From: Geobacteraceae bacterium
GTDB taxonomy: Bacteria; Desulfobacterota; Desulfuromonadia; Geobacterales; Geobacteraceae
Direction: 5' to 3'
NCBI GenBank assembly: GCA_024281055.1
Contig: JAMXLF010000006.1
Coordinates: 1-64,000, forward strand
DNA length: 64,000 bases
In this document: one piece after another, positions 62,840-64,000 of the stretch
Layout: every line of letters begins with the position of its first letter
Numbering within the stretch: position 1 is the stretch's first letter
The notes under the pieces: generated by a model
Databases searched by the model: none
Seen by the model: only the letters and a program-made list of their open reading frames with translations
Told to the model about the DNA's origin: nothing
Translations under genes and position numbers: made by a program

Positions 62840-63774
62840 GTACTAACAGCGCAGCGGCAATAGCCATGCATGGGATAACCAAGCTCTACGGCGAGCTGCG
62901 CGCGGTGGACGACTTTTCCCTCGACGTGGCGTCGGGTACCATTTTTGGGCTTCTCGGCCCCAACGGTGCCGGCAAGACCACCCTCATCCGGATTCTCACC
63001 ACGCTTCTGCGCCCTACCAGTGGCGCTGCCTTCGTAGAAGGCAGAAACGTGCTGACTGAGGGGAAGGAGGTGCGCAGGCTGATCGGCGTGGTTCCCCAGG
63101 AGAACAACCTCGACCGCTACCTCACCGCCCGGGAGAACCTGATCCTCCACGCAAGGATGCACGGCATGGCGCCGGTCGATTACAACCCCCGGATCGACGA
63201 ACTGTTCGAACTGATCGGGCTGGCCGGCCGACAGCACGACTTTCCCGACACCTTTTCCGGGGGGATGCAGCGGCGGCTCGTGGTGGCACGGGCACTCGTC
63301 CACAATCCGCGCGTTCTCTTCCTCGATGAGCCGACCACCGGCCTCGATCCCCAGTCCCGCCGCGCAGTCTGGGAGTACATCGCGTCGCTCAAGGCGAAGA
63401 TGACAATCTTCCTTACCACCCATTTCATGGACGAGGCGGATGTCCTCTGTGACCGGATCCTGATCATGGACCACGGGCGGGCGCTCGTCGACGGCACGGC
63501 GGCGGAGCTGAAAGAGCGGTTCGCCCATGCCCACATCTACGAGGTGGAGTTCCGGAGGAATGCCGACCGTTACGAGGCAATGCTGCGCAACCTTCCCTAT
63601 GTGGAGTCGGCGGAGCGCAGCGGCAACCTTTTCCGTCTGACGCTCGCCGGTGAGGAAGCGCTCAAGACGCTCATGGACGAGCTCGGCAGTGCGGACATCC
63701 GCAAGATCTGCCTCCGGGAGCCCTCCCTGGAGGATGTGTTTATCGCCCTGACGGGGCGAACGGTGCGGGACTGA
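62830..63774 (+). CDS. ABC-2 type exporter ATPase
   Basis: This 314-residue ATPase has Walker A GPNGAGKTT, signature FSGGMQRRL, Walker B VLFLDEPTTGLD and the H loop TTHFMDEA, followed by an extra C-terminal domain (about 225-314) typical of DrrA/NodI-like ABC-2 exporters. It pairs with the permease beginning at 63857. The substrate is not predictable. The start at 62830 lies in a heptad run; an internal ATG at 62866 (MHGITKLYG) is an alternative that begins exactly at the ABC domain. A heptad hairpin follows the stop. Confidence 0.9.
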   Translation: MVNGTNSAAAIAMHGITKLYGELRAVDDFSLDVASGTIFGLLGPNGAGKTTLIRILTTLLRPTSGAAFVEGRNVLTEGKEVRRLIGVVPQENNLDRYLTARENLILHARMHGMAPVDYNPRIDELFELIGLAGRQHDFPDTFSGGMQRRLVVARALVHNPRVLFLDEPTTGLDPQSRRAVWEYIASLKAKMTIFLTTHFMDEADVLCDRILIMDHGRALVDGTAAELKERFAHAHIYEVEFRRNADRYEAMLRNLPYVESAERSGNLFRLTLAGEEALKTLMDELGSADIRKICLREPSLEDVFIALTGRTVRD

Positions 63775-63779
63775 CATCG

Positions 63780-63840
63780 GTTCAATGTTCTATGTTCAAG
63801 GTTCAAGGTTTTCAACATAGAACGTTGAACCTTGAACACT
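63780..63840. repeat. Heptad-repeat hairpin, GTTCAAN family, copy 4 (ABC ATPase-permease)
   Basis: The left arm is GTTCAAT 63780, GTTCTAT 63787, GTTCAAG 63794 and GTTCAAG 63801. The right arm is GAACGTT 63820, GAACCTT 63827 and GAACACT 63834. The two arms pair in register around a loop that begins TTTTC. It lies between two genes that must be co-expressed, so it is unlikely to be a full terminator. Confidence 0.85.
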
Positions 63841-63856
63841 GAACCACGGGGTTTTC

Positions 63857-64000
63857 ATGTTTCGAGGTGCCTTATCCATCTGGTGGCGGGACATGCTGGT
63901 GCTGCGGCGAAGCCTCTTCTCCGAGTTCCTGGCGGTGGTCGCCTACCCTCTCACACTCTACCTCGCCTTCGGGGTAGGGCTCAAGGGGTACATCGCCGAT
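63857..64000 (+). CDS. ABC-2 type exporter permease, N-terminal part (cut by window edge)
   Basis: There are 48 codons from ATG 63857: MFRGALSIWWRDMLVLRR and onward, with a first hydrophobic segment around EFLAVVAYPLTLYLAFGVG. The amphipathic start followed by the first membrane helix matches ABC-2 permeases, and it follows its ATPase directly. A weak GGGG ribosome site precedes it. The rest is outside the window. Confidence 0.75.
   Translation, partial: MFRGALSIWWRDMLVLRRSLFSEFLAVVAYPLTLYLAFGVGLKGYIAD

Overview
The window looks like about 64 kb of chromosome from a Geobacter-type bacterium (Geobacteraceae, Desulfuromonadota), centred on the replication origin. The basis is GC-rich, densely packed genes, an LL-diaminopimelate aminotransferase (dapL) lysine pathway, a larB/larC pair, a HEAT-repeat gene directly behind gyrA, a recA-pilT-recX-alaS run, and many histidine kinases. 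The genus is inferred from gene content and order recalled from memory, not from a search.

Layout. 1-2.2 kb (minus): Tol/Ton proton-channel genes (TonB/TolA-like start, tolR, tolQ) and a nitrilase-family hydrolase. 2.6-9.8 kb (plus): a small membrane methyltransferase, hemW, then the HrcA/CIRCE heat-shock operon hrcA-grpE-dnaK-dnaJ with a secreted phospholipase-D-fold nuclease overlapping the dnaJ stop. 10-22.7 kb (plus): larB, larC, pgpA, cinA, a large PAS/GAF sensor kinase, recA, pilT, recX, alaS and a receiver-kinase hybrid. 22.8-35.9 kb (plus): arginine genes argB-argD-argF-argG-(nudix, nitrilase-like)-argH, then an LptM-like lipoprotein and lysine genes lysA-dapA-dapB-dapL. 36-45.2 kb (minus): a PAP2 phosphatase, an ABC-F ATPase, then the classic origin-left block rsmG-mnmG-mnmE-yidC-yidD-rnpA-rpmH with a perfect parS. 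45.5-64 kb (plus): dnaA-[oriC]-dnaN-recF-gyrB-gyrA, HEAT protein, gpsA, three consecutive histidine kinases and the start of an ABC-2 exporter.

No tRNA, rRNA, insertion sequence or CRISPR array was recognised. Nearly every gene is housekeeping, so the unusual content lies between and within genes. The strongest candidate for something undescribed is a set of intergenic hairpins whose two arms are built from degenerate tandem 7-bp words. At least four word vocabularies occur at eight places (5992, 23751, 30525, 33705, 51797, 54471, 62819, 63780), nearly always between co-directional neighbours. Separate palindromic elements of other types (GTAGGGGC-bounded stems, a CACGAA-word inverted repeat, a 119-nt imperfect hairpin) fill most other boundaries in the arg/lys region.

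Other points of interest: parS without parAB beside rsmG and an isolated perfect DnaA box at that junction; a kinase-only signalling cluster with a degenerate receiver, a degenerate ATP-binding box and a fresh in-frame 15-bp duplication; a divergent nitrilase-like protein paired with a Nudix hydrolase inside the arginine cluster; and a fusion of an LptM-like lipoprotein head to FN3-like domains upstream of lysA.
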